Below, in pieces: positions 33,345 through 42,338 of a stretch of DNA of 64,000 nt. The stretch covers positions 124,001-188,000 of the forward strand of contig CAJTPW010000004.1 of NCBI GenBank assembly GCA_910578465.1, given 5' to 3'. Made by a program: the position numbers and the translations under genes. The notes under the pieces are model-generated. The model saw only the letters and a program-made list of their open reading frames with translations, was not told where the DNA came from and searched no databases. The DNA is from an uncultured Vampirovibrio sp. Lineage in GTDB: Bacteria > Cyanobacteriota > Vampirovibrionia > Gastranaerophilales > Gastranaerophilaceae. Position 1 is the first letter of the stretch; every line of letters begins with the position of its first letter.

Positions 33345-34466
33345 TCAGTTTCTTTTAATCAAATTGAGTTTTTCTTTAAACCTGCGGGAGAGCTCACATC
33401 CAAGCTCCTTCCCCTGCGCGAACCCCTGTTTTATAAGGTCATCTCCCGTGATATCAGGTTTTACATTCTTCAATTTTTTAAAGTAAAAAAGAGCGGTGCT
33501 GTCATTCAAAATGGCGTAATGAAGCGCTAAATCTTTATTTGAGAATGTTTTATAAAAATTATAAATTTCATAATTTGAAGCGTTTGATGATAAAGGCTTG
33601 TGAACTTTGGAGTTTTCAAAAATTGCCCCCGAAAAAATCTCGGATGACGGCGTTTCAAATAGAGCAGCAGCTTCATACAGCCTTTGCGCCCAATCTTTTT
33701 TAAAAGAGGGTTCATCTTCCCAAATTTTATAATATTTGTTCTCTAAAATTTGCTCGTATGCTTCTTTTGCCCTGAGAGGGTCTGAAAAAAGCTTTTTTAA
33801 TGTTAATTTTACCCTGTCAAGGCTTAAACCTTCTCTATCAGGCTTTTGCAGGTATTCTTCAATAAGTTTTTTATCATCAGGTGAAAAATCAAATCCGAAC
33901 CTTAAAATAAAATCTAAACCCCTTAAAATCCTTGTGGGGTCATCAATGTAGCTTTTATTGTGTAAAACGGTGAGAATATTTTTTTTAATATCTTCTGCGC
34001 CGTTATAGGGGTCAATTATTTCATAATTTAACGTATCATTTGCAATAGAAAGCATTGCCGCAATAGCATTTACGGTAAAATCACGCCGTTTCAGGTCATT
34101 TTTTATCGGACAGCCCGTTTTCTCAACGACGGGCAAACATCCTGAAAAAGGATAGTTTTCCTCCCTTGTGGATGCAAAGTCAATTTCCGTATTGTTTATC
34201 AGGGTTTTTGCGGTGTCAAAACTTTTGTGGATTGATTTAATTTTAATATCAAGTTTATCTTTGTATTTAACTGCAAATTTTTCAATAAAATCAATGGCGG
34301 AGCCTTCAATCAGGAGGTCTGTATCCTTAATTTCAATCCCCATCAAAAAATCGCGCACCATTCCGCCTACAAAATACGCACAAACGCCCGAATGGTTTGC
34401 GTGCTTTACTACAGCTTTAAAGACAACCTCAAGTTCTTTGCTAAAATTAAACATTTTTTTGAGCAT
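33345..34466 (-). CDS. cca: tRNA nucleotidyltransferase/poly(A) polymerase family
   Basis: CCA-adding enzymes repair tRNA 3' ends. The head domain has YFVGGMVRDFLMGI, the catalytic IKDTDLLIEG, IDFASTREENYPFSG and LKRRDFTVNAIAAML, followed by a DDPTRILRGLDFILRFGF element. Length (373) fits a class II enzyme with a short body. It could be poly(A) polymerase instead; sequence alone does not separate them. Only one of the two tRNA genes here encodes its CCA, so a CCA-adding activity would be needed. It starts four bases after accC on the same strand. Confidence 0.85.
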   Translation of the reverse strand: MLKKMFNFSKELEVVFKAVVKHANHSGVCAYFVGGMVRDFLMGIEIKDTDLLIEGSAIDFIEKFAVKYKDKLDIKIKSIHKSFDTAKTLINNTEIDFASTREENYPFSGCLPVVEKTGCPIKNDLKRRDFTVNAIAAMLSIANDTLNYEIIDPYNGAEDIKKNILTVLHNKSYIDDPTRILRGLDFILRFGFDFSPDDKKLIEEYLQKPDREGLSLDRVKLTLKKLFSDPLRAKEAYEQILENKYYKIWEDEPSFKKDWAQRLYEAAALFETPSSEIFSGAIFENSKVHKPLSSNASNYEIYNFYKTFSNKDLALHYAILNDSTALFYFKKLKNVKPDITGDDLIKQGFAQGKELGCELSRRFKEKLNLIKRN

Positions 34467-34470
34467 TTTC

Positions 34471-35862
34471 TTAAGCGTTCTCTTTTGAGAGTGCCTTTTT
34501 AATTTCTTCTTTTGAATAATATTTTTCTATAAAGCTTGTGTCAAACTTGCCTGAAATAAATACATCGTTGTTCAAAATTTCTTTATGGAAAGGAATTGTT
34601 GTTTTAATTCCCGTTATGATATATTCATTTAAAGCGCGAAGTGCGCGGTTTCTGGCGTCTTCACGGTCCACGCCCCAGCAGATAAGTTTTCCTACCATTG
34701 AATCATAATATGGAGGAATTGAATAGCCCGTGTATACATGAGAATCAATTCTGACCCCAAAACCTCCCGGGGCAAGGTATCCTTCAATTTTTCCTGCAAA
34801 AGGAATGAAATCACGTGCAGGGTCTTCCGCGTTAATTCTGCATTCTATTGCATGGCCTTTTAAAACAATATCTTCCTGTTTTACGGATAATCTCCGGCCT
34901 GAAGCCACGCGTAATTGTTCTTTAACAATATCAACGCCTGAAATCATTTCTGATACACAGTGTTCAACCTGAACCCTTGTGTTCATTTCCATAAAATACC
35001 AGTTTTTTCTGCCTGAAGGATCATTTTCATCAAGCAAAAATTCAATTGTTCCAGCTCCTTCATAGTTTATTGCTTTTGCAGCATTTACAGCGGCTTCGCC
35101 CATTTTTTTACGTACATCTTCGCTGATTGCGGGGCTCGGTGCTTCTTCAAGAAGTTTCTGGTGGCGTCTTTGAATTGAACAATCCCTTTCGCCCAGATGT
35201 ACAACGTTTCCAAAGCTGTCCGCAAGAATTTGAACTTCGATATGCCTCGGGTTTATAAGGTATTTTTCAACATAAACTTCAGGGTTTGCAAAGGCATTTT
35301 TAGCTTCGTTTCGGCACAAATTGAAGGCGTCCTCAACTTCATTTTCGTTGTGGACAATTCTCATACCCTTTCCGCCGCCGCCTGCCGTTGCTTTAATGAT
35401 AACAGGATATCCTACTTCTTTTGCAAAGGCTTTAATCTCATCCGCATTTTCAACAAGGCCTGTCCCGGGGGTTACGGGCACATTGTTTTTAATCATTGTC
35501 TCTCTGGCATTTGCCTTGTCGCCCATTTTCCTCATGGCATCAGCAGACGGGCCGATAAATTTAATGTGGTGCTGGTCGCAGATATCAACAAAATCCGCCC
35601 TTTCGGACATAAAGCCATACCCGGGGTGAATGGCGTCTGCGCCTGATGTGAGCGCTACACTTATTATTGCAGGAATACTTAAATAGCTCTTAGCACTGGG
35701 CGCAGGCCCAATACAATATGCTTCATCCGCAAGCGAAACATGAAGACTTTCACTGTCTGCTTGAGAGTAGATGGCAACGGTTGCTATTCCAAGTTCCTTG
35801 CAGGCTCTTATAATTCTTAGGGCGATTTCGCCTCTGTTTGCAATTAAAACCTTTTTTATCAT
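34471..35862 (-). CDS. accC: acetyl-CoA carboxylase, biotin carboxylase subunit
   Basis: AccC carboxylates the biotin on AccB with bicarbonate and ATP, the first half of malonyl-CoA synthesis. The N-terminal domain starts KKVLIANRGEIALRIIRACKE. The ATP-grasp core has AGGGGKGMRIV, EKYLINPRHIEVQILAD, ERDCSIQRRHQKLLEEAPS and FMEMNTRVQVEHCVSE. The C-terminal domain contains GHAIECRINAEDP. Length (463) is somewhat longer than usual (about 450). It follows accB by 19 bases. Confidence 0.96.
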   Translation of the reverse strand: MIKKVLIANRGEIALRIIRACKELGIATVAIYSQADSESLHVSLADEAYCIGPAPSAKSYLSIPAIISVALTSGADAIHPGYGFMSERADFVDICDQHHIKFIGPSADAMRKMGDKANARETMIKNNVPVTPGTGLVENADEIKAFAKEVGYPVIIKATAGGGGKGMRIVHNENEVEDAFNLCRNEAKNAFANPEVYVEKYLINPRHIEVQILADSFGNVVHLGERDCSIQRRHQKLLEEAPSPAISEDVRKKMGEAAVNAAKAINYEGAGTIEFLLDENDPSGRKNWYFMEMNTRVQVEHCVSEMISGVDIVKEQLRVASGRRLSVKQEDIVLKGHAIECRINAEDPARDFIPFAGKIEGYLAPGGFGVRIDSHVYTGYSIPPYYDSMVGKLICWGVDREDARNRALRALNEYIITGIKTTIPFHKEILNNDVFISGKFDTSFIEKYYSKEEIKKALSKENA

Positions 35863-35881
35863 ACCAATTTACTTATTTATT

Positions 35882-36349
35882 TTACTCTACATACATTAAG
35901 ACCTGGCCGTATTCAACGCTCTGGCCGTCTTCAACGCAAATTTGAACTACTTTGCCTGATACTTCAGACTCTATTTCGTTCATTAATTTCATGGCTTCAA
36001 CAATACATACAACCTGACCGACTTTTACAACGTCGCCCACTTTAACATACGGTTCGGAGCCCGGGCTTGGAGCCGCATAAAATGCACCGACCATAGGAGA
36101 TGTAATAGGTGTGCCTTTTGGTGCGTCTGATGTTTTAGCTGCTGCGGGAGCCGCTTCAACACTTGCAACAGGCGCCTGCGCAGGAGCAGAAACCGCAACG
36201 GGAGCTGCCGCAGGCTGCATTACAACGGAACCCTGTACACCTTTTTTTATGGTAATGGCTTTATCGCCGTCTTCCAGCGTAATTTCGCTTAATTGATTGT
36301 CGCTAACGAGTTTTGCGAGCTTTTCAATATAATCGCATTCAAAATTCAT
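35882..36349 (-). CDS. accB: acetyl-CoA carboxylase, biotin carboxyl carrier protein
   Basis: The C-terminal biotinyl domain carries the VEAMKLMNE motif, with Lys121 the predicted biotin site, and a SPMVGAFYAAPSPGSEPYVKVGD thumb region (quoted in parts: SPMVGAFY, PYVKVGD). The N-terminal 25 residues are a helix, joined by an Ala/Pro-rich linker of about 40 residues. It is placed between efp and accC, an arrangement also usual in cyanobacteria and many Firmicutes. Confidence 0.95.
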   Translation of the reverse strand: MNFECDYIEKLAKLVSDNQLSEITLEDGDKAITIKKGVQGSVVMQPAAAPVAVSAPAQAPVASVEAAPAAAKTSDAPKGTPITSPMVGAFYAAPSPGSEPYVKVGDVVKVGQVVCIVEAMKLMNEIESEVSGKVVQICVEDGQSVEYGQVLMYVE

Positions 36350-36354
36350 AATTC

Positions 36355-36912
36355 CTATACCCTATCTAAGTATTCGTTTGTTCTTGTGTCAATTCTTAAT
36401 TTATCCCCAACCTGAATGAAGAAAGGAACGTTTACAACGGCACCGCCCTCAAGAGTAGCAGGTTTAGAGCCGCCCTGAGCAGTATTTCCCTTTTCGGCAG
36501 GAGGAGTATCTACAACTTCCAATTCAACGAAGTTTGGAAGGTCGATACCGATGATTCTGCCATCGTGCATTAAGATTTGAACATTCATATTTTCTTTTAA
36601 ATATTTAACACCGTCTCCAATGGCGCTTTCAGCCACAGGAAGCTGTTCATAGCTTTCTAAATCCATCATTACAAAGTCGTTCCCTTCTTTGTAAAGATAT
36701 TGCATTTCACGTCTGTCTAACATAGCTTTAGCAACTTTTTCGCCTGCTCTGAATGTTTTTTCAACAACCTGTCCTGTTTCAACGTTTTTAAGTTTGGAAC
36801 GGACGAAAGCGGCGCCTTTTCCCGGTTTTACGTGCAAAAACTCAACAACAGACCATAATCCGTTATCAAGTTCCAATGTCAAGCCGGTTTTTAAATCGTT
36901 TACTGAAATCAT
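36355..36912 (-). CDS. efp: elongation factor P
   Basis: EF-P helps ribosomes through polyproline stretches. All three beta-barrel domains are present in 185 residues, ending with the signature GDKLRIDTRTNEYLDRV. The tip residue of domain I is Lys32 in KPGKGAAFV, which is the position modified in other bacteria. Several proteins in this window have Pro-rich linkers. It lies five bases upstream of accB. Confidence 0.96.
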   Translation of the reverse strand: MISVNDLKTGLTLELDNGLWSVVEFLHVKPGKGAAFVRSKLKNVETGQVVEKTFRAGEKVAKAMLDRREMQYLYKEGNDFVMMDLESYEQLPVAESAIGDGVKYLKENMNVQILMHDGRIIGIDLPNFVELEVVDTPPAEKGNTAQGGSKPATLEGGAVVNVPFFIQVGDKLRIDTRTNEYLDRV

Positions 36913-36950
36913 AAAATATCCCTATTTCATTTCTACTTCCTATGATGTTA

Positions 36951-37682
36951 TCATAAAAGCTGATTTTTTACATAAAAATTTTCATCATTTTTCAATTTCT
37001 GTAACAAATCATCGGGCGCATTCTCCATTTTAGAGAGAATTTTCGCGGTTTTTTCCCTAATTGTATAATCCGTGTACCTGCTTGAAAAACTTAATATATT
37101 TAAAATTTTTTCTTTTATTGTATTGTCTGAATTGTTAAAATTTGTGTTGCAAAGTGCTTCGAGTCCCCAGTAAAGGTTAAACACAATCTTGTTCTTTGCA
37201 TGGTTTCTTTTGTCATTCAGCTTATTTTCAAAGTAAGGTGTTTTCGACATTTCTTTAAGCTTTTCTATGAGTTCAGAAAGTCTTTCCAAAAGAAGCGGCA
37301 AAAGAAGCGTTTGCAGCGACGGGCAGTTTTTAATGCCGTCTGTTATTGCACGTCCCACATTCGGGTTTATGTCCATAATGCCGTTTAAAATCGTCCTGAC
37401 GCTTTTTTCATCCGAAAAAAATTCTGCCGTTTTTGTATCACAAAGAAATTCGGAAATTTTTATTGCGGAAGCCTCTCTTATTCTGCCGTCGCGCCCTGTG
37501 AGGTGTGAAATTAATGCTTCAGCTGCCCTTTTATCTTCCAATGTATCTAAAGACAAAATTGCAACTGGTTTTTCAAACTCGTCGTCTTTTTGAAGTATGG
37601 CAATGATTTCTTCTTTTGTATAGGGCTTATCGGTAATTTCCACAGCCTTTTTTATTAATGAATTTATTAAACTTTCATCCAT
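36951..37682 (-). CDS. HEAT-repeat-like helical protein
   Basis: The protein is all-helical, with repeated pairs that read like HEAT repeats (KRAAEALISHLTGRDGRIREASAIKISEFL; later NTIKEKILNILSFSSRYTDYTIREKTAKIL, quoted in pieces of the repeat consensus). No catalytic motif is present. Such repeats bind other proteins. It sits 38 bases upstream of efp on the same strand and could be the first gene of that operon. I cannot name a function. Confidence 0.65.
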   Translation of the reverse strand: MDESLINSLIKKAVEITDKPYTKEEIIAILQKDDEFEKPVAILSLDTLEDKRAAEALISHLTGRDGRIREASAIKISEFLCDTKTAEFFSDEKSVRTILNGIMDINPNVGRAITDGIKNCPSLQTLLLPLLLERLSELIEKLKEMSKTPYFENKLNDKRNHAKNKIVFNLYWGLEALCNTNFNNSDNTIKEKILNILSFSSRYTDYTIREKTAKILSKMENAPDDLLQKLKNDENFYVKNQLL

Positions 37683-37809
37683 ATCGTTGTTTACGGTTTT
37701 TTAAAAAAAATATTACACTTTATTCTATCATAACAAATCGGAAGAAAAGAGAATTTATTCTCCCTCTTTGTTAAATATAATATTTTAAAAAATGATAAAA
37801 CGGAGAATT

Positions 37810-37941
37810 GAAATTTACACGTGTAAAATATTTGCATAAGAAGACTGTTGCGAAGCACTTCGCTTTAATTTTTCCAACTATAAGTTGATGTGCAACAGAC
37901 CGCCCTGTCTTCGTTACAAATATTTGGAGCGGGGAAATTTC
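37810..37941 (+). repeat. MITE-like repeat, copy 1
   Basis: A 132-base element with imperfect terminal inverted repeats of about 35 bases. The inner parts are AAATATTTGCATAAGAAGAC at 37826-37845 and GTCTTCGTTACAAATATTT at 37907-37925, and the outer ends are GAAATTT and AAATTTC. An inverted, longer copy lies at 44686-44888. It has no coding capacity. Confidence 0.75.
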
Positions 37942-37976
37942 CAAGTTCTTTAAATTTTTAAGAAAGGAAAAATAAA

Positions 37977-38168
37977 ATGGATAAGATTATGAATATATTT
38001 ACAAGCGTTTTCAACGCTATAAGCTTAAGCAGTGTAAATGAAGGCCCCGTAGGGCTCTCAAGCTTTGAAAAACCTGTACCCGACAGAATTAAAAGACCCG
38101 AGCTTCCGGAAGACGATGAACCTACACCCAAAACAAGCTTTACAGGCCTTCTTCGCAGAGCAAATTAA
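37977..38168 (+). CDS. small hypothetical protein ending in SFTGLLRRAN
   Basis: No family recognised. The 63-residue protein has a helical start (MDKIMNIFTSVFNAI), a Pro-rich acidic middle (PELPEDDEPTPK) and ends SFTGLLRRAN. SFTGLL is at residues 54-59, exactly the position of the same hexamer in the 244-residue protein at 17887. It therefore looks like the N-terminal leader of that class without a body domain. A strong AAAGGA lies upstream of the ATG. It begins 35 bases after a MITE-like repeat. Confidence 0.65.
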   Translation: MDKIMNIFTSVFNAISLSSVNEGPVGLSSFEKPVPDRIKRPELPEDDEPTPKTSFTGLLRRAN

Positions 38169-38283
38169 GCCTTAAGGCTTTGTTTTTGTGTTATACTTTT
38201 CTCCCCGTTGAAAATTTATGTTGTTTTTATTATAATAACTATAAAATGCAAATTTTTGGCATTTTTGCGCATTTGGAGAAGAA

Positions 38284-39642
38284 ATGGACACGGACCAGAG
38301 CCTCTTATTTAATTCACTGTTAATAATATTTTTGCTTTTTGCAAACGGGTTTTTTGTGGCATCTGAATTTGCACTTGTTTCTGTTCGAAGAACAAGGCTG
38401 TCTCAGCTTGCAAAAGAGGGGAATGAAGATGCCGATATTGCAATAAATTCCGTTGATCATATGGACAGATCCATTGCTGCGACACAATTGGGGATTACAA
38501 TTGCAAGTATCGGTCTTGGCTGGGTCGGTGAAGCTACTTTGGTTCGTTTTATTGAACCGATGTTTCATTTTCTGCCCGAGGCTGCGCGCGGTGTTGCAAC
38601 CCATTCTCTGGCGGTTTCCATTGCATTTGCCTTAATTACCTTAATGCATGTAATTATAGGTGAATTAATGCCAAAATCTATCGCGCTTCAATTTACGGAA
38701 AAGACAGCTCTTGTTGTTGCAAGGCCTATGTATTTTGTGAGCAAGATTTTTGCACCGTTTATTTTTATCTTAAACGGTATCGGAAACTTTCTTTTATCCC
38801 TTCTTAAAATTCCTCCTGCACATGCGGGGCATTTGGTGCATTCGGTTGAAGAATTGGATATGATAATAAACGAATCCCATAAAGAAGGGGTTTTAAACGA
38901 TACTGAAAAAGAGATTTTAACAAATGTCTTTAAGTTTTCCGATATCCAGGCCAAGCAGGTAATGGTTCCAAGGCCCGATATGACCTGCATTCCGATTGAT
39001 ATTGAACTGTCCGAATTAAATAAAATTATTGTGGATACGCAATATACAAGATATCCTGTTTATAGTGAAGATTTAGACCACATTGCAGGCATTTTGCATA
39101 TTAAAGATCTTTTTCCGCTTGTAATGAGCGGAGCGGAAATTAAACTGTCGGAAATTATCAGAAAGCCTATGCTTGTGCCCGAAACCATGACAATTGATAA
39201 TTTAATGTTAGAGTTTAAAAAATGCAAAGGGCAAATGGCATTTGTAATTGATGAATTCGGCTGTGTTTCGGGGCTTGTTACTCTGGAAGATATCCTTGAA
39301 GAAATCTTTGGCGAAGTGCAGGATGAATTTGACGAAGAAGAAGCAGATATCAGGCAGATTTATGAAAATGAGTACATTGCAAATGCAATGATGAGAATTG
39401 ATGAATTTAACGAATATTTCTGTTTGGACGATAATAACGCGGAAGTTGAAGATGAAGATATCGAAACAATCGGTGGTCTTGTTGTAAAAAATCTTGGACA
39501 TATTGCAAAAGAAGGCGATACTGTTGAGGTTAAAAACTTTGAATTCAGGGTAATTGAAGTAGATAATGCAAGAATTGTGAAACTAAAGATTAAAAAACTT
39601 GAGTCTGTTGATTCTGAAGATAAAACTTCACTTGAAAACTAG
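38284..39642 (+). CDS. CNNM/CBS/CorC-domain membrane protein (HlyC/CorC family)
   Basis: Order of parts: a CNNM (DUF21) domain with about four membrane spans (residues 8-180, with FASEFALVSVRRTRL-type signature ANGFFVASEFALVSVR), two CBS repeats (VPRPDMTCIPID to DLFPLV, and KPMLVPETMTIDNLM to LEEIFGEV), and a C-terminal CorC_HlyC domain (IETIGGLVVKNLGHI). Relatives are magnesium or cobalt efflux proteins; 'hemolysin' is an old label with little support. GGAG lies 8 bases before the ATG. It may be cotranscribed with the small gene that follows. Confidence 0.88.
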   Translation: MDTDQSLLFNSLLIIFLLFANGFFVASEFALVSVRRTRLSQLAKEGNEDADIAINSVDHMDRSIAATQLGITIASIGLGWVGEATLVRFIEPMFHFLPEAARGVATHSLAVSIAFALITLMHVIIGELMPKSIALQFTEKTALVVARPMYFVSKIFAPFIFILNGIGNFLLSLLKIPPAHAGHLVHSVEELDMIINESHKEGVLNDTEKEILTNVFKFSDIQAKQVMVPRPDMTCIPIDIELSELNKIIVDTQYTRYPVYSEDLDHIAGILHIKDLFPLVMSGAEIKLSEIIRKPMLVPETMTIDNLMLEFKKCKGQMAFVIDEFGCVSGLVTLEDILEEIFGEVQDEFDEEEADIRQIYENEYIANAMMRIDEFNEYFCLDDNNAEVEDEDIETIGGLVVKNLGHIAKEGDTVEVKNFEFRVIEVDNARIVKLKIKKLESVDSEDKTSLEN

Positions 39643-39692
39643 ACTTTGCAAAATTATCTGCCCGGGTTTCAAGAAATTTTAAGGAGTATATA

Positions 39693-40022
39693 ATGGAAAT
39701 TTTTATAGGAATTTTTGCACTTATATTTTTAGGAATAATCATAGGCATAACATTTAATATTGCCTGGCTTGCATTTGGGCTTGTTGCATATTTTGTGCCG
39801 ACAATTATCGCCGCATACAGAAAACACCCGCAGACTCTTTGGATATTTTTGATAAATCTTTTCTTCGGCTGGAGCGTTGCAGGGTGGATAATTCCGCTAT
39901 TGTGGGCGTTTGATTTTGATAAAGTCGTTATGGATTTTATTGAATACAGAAAGACGAAAAACGCCAAAGATACAATAATTGAAGGGGAAGTCGTAAAAGA
40001 AGAACCCTCCAAAGAAGTCTAA
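39693..40022 (+). CDS. superinfection-immunity-like small membrane protein
   Basis: The 109-residue protein has two or three membrane spans and the motif YFVPTIIAAYRKHPQTLWI followed by NLFFGWSVAGWIIPLLWAF. That pattern matches the superinfection immunity (T4 Imm-like) family, which is common in bacterial chromosomes and not a phage marker by itself. A charged tail follows. AAGGAG precedes the ATG by 7 bases. Its stop overlaps the convergent prmC stop. Confidence 0.75.
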   Translation: MEIFIGIFALIFLGIIIGITFNIAWLAFGLVAYFVPTIIAAYRKHPQTLWIFLINLFFGWSVAGWIIPLLWAFDFDKVVMDFIEYRKTKNAKDTIIEGEVVKEEPSKEV

Positions 40023-40918
40023 GGAAGGCGAAAACCGATAACTCTGTCTGTTCCTGATAAGTCTTTTTCCATAAACTGCACCGTAAAACCGTAGTTTTCG
40101 GCAATTTTAGATACAATGACGCTTTGGGAAACTCCGTTTGTAAACCCGAGTTCAAAAAGAACATAACCTTTTGGTTTCAGATGTTTTTTTGCACTTTCCA
40201 GAATGCGGGCATAAAATTCTATTCCCTCTTCATCTTCTGTAAAAAGTGCTAAATCAGGGTCAAAATTTTTCACTTCATCCTGCAGTGTTTCACGGGCAGA
40301 AATTGGGATATAGGGCGGGTTTGAGACAATTATATCAAATTTGTCAATCGGGCGGAGCCCTTTAAATATGTCGGATTTTCTAAAGATAACGCGTCTTTGC
40401 TCTCCGAGAGCTTCCATATTTTTAATTGCAACCCGAAGGGCATCTGTTGAAATATCAACGCCCATAAGCTCCATCGGAACATCAGGCAACGCTTTTGAAA
40501 TTTCAATCGGAATGCAGCCTGTTCCCGTTCCTATGTCCAGAACATTAACGGTACCGCTAAATGCCTCTGTGGTGAGGTTTTTCCGAATAACATTAACCGC
40601 AGCCCGCACCAAAAGCTCCGTTTCGGGCCTTGGGATTAAAACATCTTTATTAACATAAAATTTATCGTCCATAAAGTATGCAAAGCCAAGTAAATGTTGG
40701 ATTGGTGCCCCTGTTTCAGCGCGACGACGTGCTATATCAAGTATTCTTAATTCTGCATTGTCTGAAATCGATTTCCCTGCAAGAATTTCTTCAATTCTAA
40801 GCCCCGAAATCTCCGTAATTATAAGGTTTGCTTCGGCCTTTGCTTCGTTTGGGGCAATTCCCTCCTGTGTGAGAATATTCTGTACGGTTCCAAATATGTC
40901 TTTTTTTAGTATTTTCAT
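40019..40918 (-). CDS. prmC: peptide chain release factor N5-glutamine methyltransferase
   Basis: PrmC methylates the GGQ glutamine of release factors. The N-terminal helical domain is followed by a SAM-binding Rossmann fold (VLDIGTGTGCIPIEI), and the catalytic NPPY motif is present as IVSNPPYIP. I chose the ATG at 40918 because AGGGAG lies 6 bases upstream and the family begins there; two earlier in-frame ATGs lie inside the upstream gene. Length is 299 residues. No prfA is adjacent. Confidence 0.92.
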   Translation of the reverse strand: MKILKKDIFGTVQNILTQEGIAPNEAKAEANLIITEISGLRIEEILAGKSISDNAELRILDIARRRAETGAPIQHLLGFAYFMDDKFYVNKDVLIPRPETELLVRAAVNVIRKNLTTEAFSGTVNVLDIGTGTGCIPIEISKALPDVPMELMGVDISTDALRVAIKNMEALGEQRRVIFRKSDIFKGLRPIDKFDIIVSNPPYIPISARETLQDEVKNFDPDLALFTEDEEGIEFYARILESAKKHLKPKGYVLFELGFTNGVSQSVIVSKIAENYGFTVQFMEKDLSGTDRVIGFRLP

Positions 40919-40928
40919 CGAAAACTCC

Positions 40929-41435
40929 CTATTCATCGACAAAGCAGTCCTCTTCTTTCGGGTCAATTATTTCCATAATCCAATTTCTCAAATCCAGTCT
41001 TGAAGCGTTTGTTGTATCGTTCATGGCCATCCCGTGCGCTTTTGCTACCTTTTCATAATAGTATAATTGTTTTTTTGTGGGCTTCATTTTGCTCATTTTA
41101 AAATCCTGAGCTTTCTTTCGAAACTCTTTTGCTTTCGCTTTTTGTGCCTCGATGATCGGTTTTTGGAGTTCTTTATATTTCATCTCCTCAAAAACGGCCT
41201 TTGCAAAAAGCTTAAACTCCCTTATGAAATCTTCATTTTCAAGATATTCGATTATAAATTCAAAATGCGGATTGTTTATTTCAAAATAATAATTTTCTTC
41301 CTCGATAAATTTATCTAAAATATCCTCCACACAAAGGTTTGAGTGTTTTTTTACAAACGATTTTAAAAAGCTTAAAAGCTGCGATTTTTGCCTTGGTGTA
41401 AGATATAAAAACAGGTTTTGTTTAATATAAAACAT
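40929..41435 (-). CDS. hypothetical helical protein upstream of prmC
   Basis: The 168-residue protein is charged and helical, rich in Lys, Glu and Phe. Its C-terminal part contains KPTKKQLYYYEKVAKAHG, which resembles a small DNA- or protein-binding motif seen in phage-type proteins, but I would not assign it. The gene sits 10 bases before prmC, probably in one operon. No membrane span. Confidence 0.55.
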   Translation of the reverse strand: MFYIKQNLFLYLTPRQKSQLLSFLKSFVKKHSNLCVEDILDKFIEEENYYFEINNPHFEFIIEYLENEDFIREFKLFAKAVFEEMKYKELQKPIIEAQKAKAKEFRKKAQDFKMSKMKPTKKQLYYYEKVAKAHGMAMNDTTNASRLDLRNWIMEIIDPKEEDCFVDE

Positions 41436-41437
41436 TT

Positions 41438-41623
41438 TTATAAATCTTTGATGTTGAATTTGTGTTTTGTGTGGACAAACCTTAAAAATGCACTTGCAAT
41501 CGGGTTTGTGGCCGCACTTTTTGAATGCGCCGTACCCTCGGACTTTGTTGAAGCTTCTTTTTCGCGCTCTGCTTCAAGCGTTTTTATAAGTTTTTTCTCT
41601 TCCAAAAATCTTACTTTGTTCAT
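41438..41623 (-). CDS. small hypothetical protein, 61 residues
   Basis: It is basic, with a helical start (VRFLEEKKLIKTLEAEREKEA). It ends two bases before the next gene. There is no Shine-Dalgarno sequence, but a TAAAAT lies 7 bases before the ATG. It is a plausible first gene of the prmC operon; support is composition and position only. Confidence 0.4.
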   Translation of the reverse strand: MNKVRFLEEKKLIKTLEAEREKEASTKSEGTAHSKSAATNPIASAFLRFVHTKHKFNIKDL

Positions 41624-41690
41624 ACATCCATTTTACCATTGTTTCTTCTTTTATAAAACCCGTCTGTTTTGTAAAATTGCGTTTGAATTA

Positions 41691-41846
41691 TTGTTTGTTG
41701 AAGCGGCAAACCTTTTCAACACAAGCGAAGAAGAAAAAATGAGCGTAAAATCAGCGCTAAATTATATTCACTACAGCATTCATACCCTTGAAGAAAGGGA
41801 TTTAAAGATTTTATGCAGTATGATAAAAACTATGTCGAGTTGTTAA
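41691..41846 (+). CDS. candidate small protein (TTG start, low confidence)
   Basis: A plus-strand frame runs over this region and its last 50 codons look protein-like (EEEKMSVKSALNYIHY, TLEERDLKILCSMIKTM). The upstream part of the frame overlaps the 41438 gene antisense and looks non-coding. A TTG at 41691 or the ATG at 41740 could start it; neither has a convincing ribosome site. Confidence 0.3.
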   Translation: MFVEAANLFNTSEEEKMSVKSALNYIHYSIHTLEERDLKILCSMIKTMSSC

Positions 41847-41855
41847 CACAATATA

Positions 41856-42338
41856 TTAATTTTTCTCAACAAGCACGACGGCAAATGCCTGAACAGCTTC
41901 CTCTTTTCCTGTTGAATCCGCACCTTCATTGGTTTTTGCCTTAACAGAAACCTCATCTGTCCTGATATTCAAGGTTTGTGCTATATTTTCCCTCATTTTA
42001 TCCGTATGCGGTGCCATTTTTGGTTTTTGAATAATAATTGTTGAATCAATATTAACAATCTTAAACCCTTTTTCTGTAAGGATTTTTCCTGCTTCCTGCA
42101 ATAATTTTATGCTGTCTGCTCCTTTGAAAGCAGGGTCTGTATCGGGGAAATGACGGCCGATATCCCCTGCTGCCACGGCGCCAAAAAGCGCGTCAATTAT
42201 GGCATGGCATAATACATCCGCGTCTGAATGTCCTAAAAGGCCTTTATCATGCGGAATTTTAACACCGCCTATGATTAAATCTCTCTCCGGTACAAGTCTG
42301 TGGAGGTCGTATCCTTGCCCGATTCTAAGCCCTGTCAT
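41856..42338 (-). CDS. ispF: 2-C-methyl-D-erythritol 2,4-cyclodiphosphate synthase
   Basis: IspF makes the cyclic diphosphate of the non-mevalonate isoprenoid route. The sequence has GQGYDLHRLVPERDLIIGG, the zinc ligands in YDLH and GHSDADVLCHAIIDAL, GDIGRHFPDTDP and the late VSVKAKTNEG. It has 160 residues as usual. It overlaps the HAD gene by 4 bases (ATGA). Confidence 0.95.
   Translation of the reverse strand: MTGLRIGQGYDLHRLVPERDLIIGGVKIPHDKGLLGHSDADVLCHAIIDALFGAVAAGDIGRHFPDTDPAFKGADSIKLLQEAGKILTEKGFKIVNIDSTIIIQKPKMAPHTDKMRENIAQTLNIRTDEVSVKAKTNEGADSTGKEEAVQAFAVVLVEKN

Noticed and set aside
39693..40022. Superinfection-immunity-like gene as a prophage sign
   Set aside because: No integrase, capsid or other phage gene nearby; the family is common on chromosomes.
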